Below, one piece after another: positions 59,736 through 64,000 of a DNA stretch of 64,000 nucleotides; the stretch's first letter is position 1; each line of letters begins with the position of its first letter. The DNA is from Tragulus kanchil. Its lineage: Eukaryota; Chordata; Mammalia; Artiodactyla; Tragulidae. The position numbers and the translations under genes were made by a program. The DNA lies in contig JAIOJX010000002.1 in the NCBI GenBank assembly GCA_022376925.1, positions 134,798,831 through 134,862,830 on the forward strand, given 5' to 3'. The notes beneath the pieces were generated by a model, which was not told where the DNA came from, ran no database searches, and saw only the letters and a list, made by a program, of their open reading frames with translations.

Positions 59736-60769
59736 TAAGTGAGAATTGGTGCTGTGCTTTACCTCTGGGATGAATGAGTGGGTGGTGCGTTCCTTTGGGA
59801 TTGTAGCTAACTGGAATTTTAAACATCTTGGGCTTCTTCTTCATGAGAAATGCGTGACCGGGGCAGAGGGTGTTCTGCTGGGAGGGTTGCTTGTTTCTTT
59901 CTTGACCCCATCTACGAACATTAACTTGAAAGCCACAGCTATATCTTGGTCTCTGTGTGGCCCCTAGCTCATAAGGAAAGCCCAAAAAATCTCCTTGGGG
60001 GATGTCACTGTAGGGTTTGTGTTTTCTTTTGCCCCTATTAATTGAGAGCATACAACGTGCCAGGTGCAGTGTTTTGAGACTTGCTTATGGTCACAGAGCT
60101 GGTGTGAAGCAGACCCAGAATTCTAACATGGATCTTCCTTGACTCATGTTCTCGCTCCCTTGTAGATGCGCTGATTCCAGGGAGATGAAAGCTTGAGCTG
60201 CAGAGAGATGATGCTCTGTGGCTCTCAGGGTGGGGAGACTGACTCTGGGCTTTTGGGAATCTGTTTTCCCAGCTGTTCCCTTCAGTCCACGAGGCAGCCA
60301 GTCTCTTCTTTCTGGAACATGCATTTCTCTGCGCAGTCTCTCCCTGTAGTTGGTGAATCAGAGCGTGGCAAGTCATGGGATCGGTAGGCTGCCAGACTCT
60401 CACTGTCCCTCTGGAAAGCCTGTGGGCTGCTCCAGGGCCCCGTCCTGTCATTGCCGAGCCTTGCCGGCTCCTGGTCAGCTTAGCCTTGGCCCCTGTGTTC
60501 CTCCACGCCCAGGTCGGGAACACTGTTTTGGAAGGGCTTCTCGTGCTTCCAGGTCATGCCATTTGTGTGTCTTGGCACAATTCTAATGGGCTGGTTGGAA
60601 GTGAAAGAACTTCTAACCTTTAATTGACCGCTGACCTTCGTTCCATTATCCCATGAGACGCCTTGTCAGGACACTTTACAAAGCCCCGCCCAACCTTTAT
60701 AACTGCGGCTTTCTGGTTATCTCAGAATCTTTTTCTTTCTGGACATTCATGAAGAGCTTATGCTTCAGC

Positions 60770-60970
60770 AAGATGCTGTTTCTGGTTCTGGCTGTGCTAT
60801 TCATTAGCTGCATAACTTGGCCAATGTATTTCATGTCCCTAAGTGTCAGTTTCCTCACTTGAGGAACAGGGAGGTAATTGTAAGACCTACCCTAAAGGAT
60901 TATTGTGAAGAGTTCATCAGATGATAACCTGAAATGATACCATGGTAAGCCTTCAACAGATGTTAGGTAT
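60770..60970 (+). repeat. MIR remnant, sense
   Basis: CTGTGCTATTCATTAGCTGC, AGTGTCAGTTTCCTCACTTG and AAAGGATTATTGTGAAGAGT follow MIR. Confidence 0.75.
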
Positions 60971-60980
60971 TATCATTGAG

Positions 60981-61301
60981 GTTCTTTTTTAAAGAAATGC
61001 ATTTTATGTGTTTGTTTATTTTTGGCTATTCTGGGTTTTCCCTGCTGCTGCACGTTCTTCTCTAGTTGCAGGGTGTGGGGGCTACTCTCTCGCTGCGGTG
61101 ACTTCTCTGGTGGAACTCAGGCTGTAGGGCACATGGGCTTTTGTAGTTGCGGTTCCGAGGCTCTAGAGCACAGGCTCCATAGTCATGGCTCATGGGCTTC
61201 GTTGCTCTGCAGCATGTGGGATCCTCACAGATCAGGGATCGAACCTGTGTCTCCTGCATTGGCAGGCGACCTCTTTACCACTGAGCTACCAGGGAAACCC
61301 C
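60981..61301 (-). mobile_element. CHR-2-like SINE, antisense, full insertion
   Basis: T-rich start with GTTTATTTTTGGCTATTCTG, then CAGATCAGGGATCGAACCTG, ending GAGCTACCAGGGAAACCCC. Exact target-site duplication TATCATTGAG at 60971-60980 and 61302-61311. Confidence 0.87.
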
Positions 61302-61623
61302 TATCATTGAGATATTTTAACTCGCGGTTGTCTGCAATGATCCTTCTTCAGCCAGTTCATCATATCCTGTGGCCTCCTCCCCAGCAAGCAGCTGCTCAAC
61401 CTCTGCCCACCCCATTTGGTCCTTAGAGCAGCCTCAGAGCCCTCTCTCTAAACCTTGTTCATCCATCCATCTCTCATACTTCGTTTTAAGAGATGTGTGC
61501 TTGACTGTCCATAGTGAGACATCCATGCCCTATGCCCAGTTCAATACTGTATTGAATTCTGAGAATTGCCAAGCATATGGTGTCCTTGAATGTCTCCATT
61601 GCTTTTTTTCTTTTTAATTTCAG

Positions 61624-61686
61624 ATTTTATGCTGCAGAAATTGCCATCGGTCTGTTCTTCTTACAGAGCAAGGGCATCATTTACCG
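61624..61686 (+). CDS. PRKCB: PRKCB kinase-domain exon, helix E to start of catalytic loop
   Basis: This 63-nt exon starts with the last base of the Val444 codon and encodes FYAAEIAIGLFFLQSKGIIY plus two bases of Arg465. It corresponds to helix E and the lead-in to the catalytic loop. LQSKGIIYR is PKC-beta-specific; PKC-alpha has LHKRGIIYR. The acceptor follows a strong pyrimidine tract (CTTTTTAATTTCAG) and the donor is GTAAGTG at 61687. The two bases CG join the T at 63867 to make CGT (Arg), so the catalytic-loop R and D are split by the intron. The frame is intact through all four exons. It is single copy in the window. Confidence 0.97.
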
Positions 61687-62054
61687 GTAAGTGAACACGG
61701 CTGTACTTTCCCTCTCCTTGGCTCCCTCGGCTCCTCCCTTCCCTGCCGCTTTCTTTAACTGCTTTTAAAATTAGAACCCATGGTGGGGGAGGAATCCTCC
61801 AGTACTAACTTGGGCATGTGCTCTGCCAGGCAGCATCGCCCACTGCCCTGGCAAAGTTTGGGCAGCTCTGTGTGAGGATAGAAGATCTTGATGGACGGAC
61901 TCTGTCTCCAGGGATGGTTTGGAGCCTCTAAGAGCTGGAGGTTCGCCCCTGGGGACCCAGGACTTCCCCTCTTGCCCATGAATCCCACCTTGGGGGAGCA
62001 AGCAAAGAATCTTGGCTGACAGCATGTAGTGGATCATGTTATTATGAAACAAAT

Positions 62055-62109
62055 TTCTTTCTTTCACTCTCTCTCTCTGTTTTTGTTTTTTTTTTTTTTT
62101 CTTTTTTTG
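62055..62109. repeat. CT/T-rich tract
   Basis: Alternating CT run followed by T-rich sequence, with no clear SINE body attached. It is far from the next acceptor (63866). Confidence 0.85.
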
Positions 62110-62462
62110 CTATGTAACTACAATTTGGAAATGGATCTCTGGGTAGCTTGCCCTGAAAGACAGGATTAAGTTCAGGACTTGGCATTTGCCCGTTTTTGGA
62201 GGAGCAAGTGTATGATCATAGCTGGATGACTCATCCCACTTTATCTCTCATGCAAGGCAGACGGTGGAGCCCGGGGCTGCTATTTGTCAGTGAGTCCACG
62301 GTGTGCAGTTCCCCATCCACCACATGGATGCAAGCTCTCCAGTGCAGGCTCGAGCTGGCTTGTTACACAAGGGAGGCTGGCTTATGGCGTGGAGCTTCCA
62401 GAGACACTTGGCCTGGGCAAGGGTCTGTTTAAAGGATCTGGAAGCATCGTCAAAGTCCATTT

Positions 62463-62800
62463 CATTCATTGATTTGACAAACATTAACTGAAAGCCTACC
62501 ATGTTGTATACTGGCCTCAGCTCTAGTTGGTGGGGATGCAGCTTGAAGAAAACCAAGCCCAGCCTTTATAGGACTCATACTCCAGGGGGGAAGACTGATC
62601 CTCTAAATCATAAAAAGGAAGTCTGTTGAGTAGTGAGAAGTGCTACGGAGGAAAGTCAAGTTGGGGAGGGGGCTGGTGTGGGCTGGTTGCTGGGGCGTTG
62701 CTCTGTAGAGAGCATGAGGTTAGGGTCTGAAGAGTTAGGGAAGACCCTCGGAGGCCTGGTCTTCCCAAAGCAACTGAAGGACATGGAACTAAAAGACGTA
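62463..62800 (+). repeat. L2-like remnant
   Basis: TTCATTGATTTGACAAACAT, GGGGATGCAGCTTGAAGAAA and GTAGTGAGAAGTGCTACGGA resemble the L2-type order; strongly decayed. Confidence 0.5.
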
Positions 62801-63831
62801 AAAAGATTAGCTTGATGATCTCAAGGTGGTAAGTGGAAGTGAGGCCTCCAGCCCTCTTGGGATGGAGAGATGAAAGGTGAGAGACCTTGCCAGAAGCCTG
62901 CAGAGCCTGGGGCCTTTTTTTCTCATTCCTTGAAGTAGTAGATATTGAGAACAATGAGTCCCCCTCTGCCTGTGTGCTCCTGATAATGGAGGAGTGAAGG
63001 TCAGGAAGCAGAATGGCTTTTACCTGTCACCGGGCTGATCTCAGTGAAGAAACGGAAACAGGGAGAGTCGTCCTAATAATTTAAACTGTAAATAGGGTGG
63101 TCATTCTGCCCAGGCTCACCCTCCATGACCATGTGTCACCACGTGTCCATGAGAGGGGACCCATGAAGCCTGTCATTCTCCTGGTTTCTCCTTAACAGTC
63201 ATAGTGGGAACATCTTGTTGTACTGAATGTAATTCCAGTGTTGAAAGGTACACGTTATCTTCCATATGACATGACCCCTGCATTCAAACTGACAGCTTCA
63301 ACTGGTGCTTAACCGACGAATGGGGGATCGAGGGTGATTGTTTGCTCTGCGTGATTTTCTCCTTATGTACTGACATGTGAACCTGACTCCTCTCCAAGGT
63401 GGGTGTCCACCAAAATAGAATCGGACACTCAGGCGCTGCAGAGATTAAATAGGGGACTGTAAGTTTATTAGAAGAACATCCAGTCCCAGGGGAGAAACCA
63501 AGAGAGGAGAGGCTTCAAGTTCTTGCCCACAGGGCTGGGATTCAAGGCAAGGTTTCTAATCTAGCAGGAACTAGATTGGAATTTAGGATCCATTGGTTCG
63601 GGTCTTTGGAATGCATGTTGATTTTGCCCTTGATGGATTTGTGACCCTGAAAACATCTGGCCAGCTCCCCTTATAAGCAGAGCTGAGGGTTTATTATGTG
63701 AAACAGAAGAATGGAGTGGACTCTCAAAACGTTCTTATGTGACAGTGGGTTGTATTCACAGCAGTGCCCCCCCCACGCCTACCAGGATTCTGCACAGAGT
63801 GAGAGGATGTTGGTTGACTCTAAAGACATAG

Positions 63832-64000
<169 letters not shown>

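Overview
The window is nuclear DNA of a ruminant mammal (Pecora). It is packed with ruminant-specific repeats: Bov-tA tRNA-derived SINEs, 3' ends of the BovB (RTE) LINE, CHR-2-like SINEs, ruminant-type L1 3' fragments, and older MIR and L2 remnants. The species cannot be fixed from the sequence alone. There are no bacterial-type genes, operons, phage or CRISPR arrays, and almost every open reading frame of 60 codons or more is a chance frame in repeats or intron. The one gene seen is PRKCB (protein kinase C beta), on the + strand. Four consecutive kinase-domain exons are present: 32636-32809 (codons matching human residues 356-413, with ATP-binding Lys371), 59643-59734 (414-444), 61624-61686 (444-465) and 63867 to beyond the window end (from 465, with catalytic Asp466, the DFG motif and activation-loop Thr500). 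Splice sites and phases are intact and join into an uninterrupted frame. The rest is intron. No exon for the glycine-rich loop was found in 1-32635, so that stretch is taken as part of the preceding intron.

Layout: 1-32635 is intron carrying eleven direct duplications or their first copies. 32636-33887 holds the Lys371 exon and a second, identical copy. 33888-59642 is a large intron with seven more duplications and, at its right end, a dense SINE stack. 59643-64000 holds three single-copy exons and two short introns, with no duplication.

The dominant unexplained structure is a set of 18 direct duplications, each with its two copies 1.05-1.15 kb apart, starting at 1260, 3108, 8938, 11543, 15907, 18876, 20668, 23261, 25349, 29436, 31946, 34686, 36624, 38874, 44226, 47385, 49528 and 55770. 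They share length and orientation but no sequence, target-site duplications or terminal motif. They cut through SINEs, LINEs, unique intron and an exon alike. Differences between copies are mostly one-base indels and errors crowded at the copy ends, some junctions carry short garbled filler, and adjacent duplications overlap so that some segments occur three times. The simplest reading is that overlapping contig ends were placed side by side instead of merged, so about 19.8 kb of the 64 kb would be false and the true locus nearer 44 kb. That is inference; raw reads across the junctions would decide it. I see no evidence of a new biological system.
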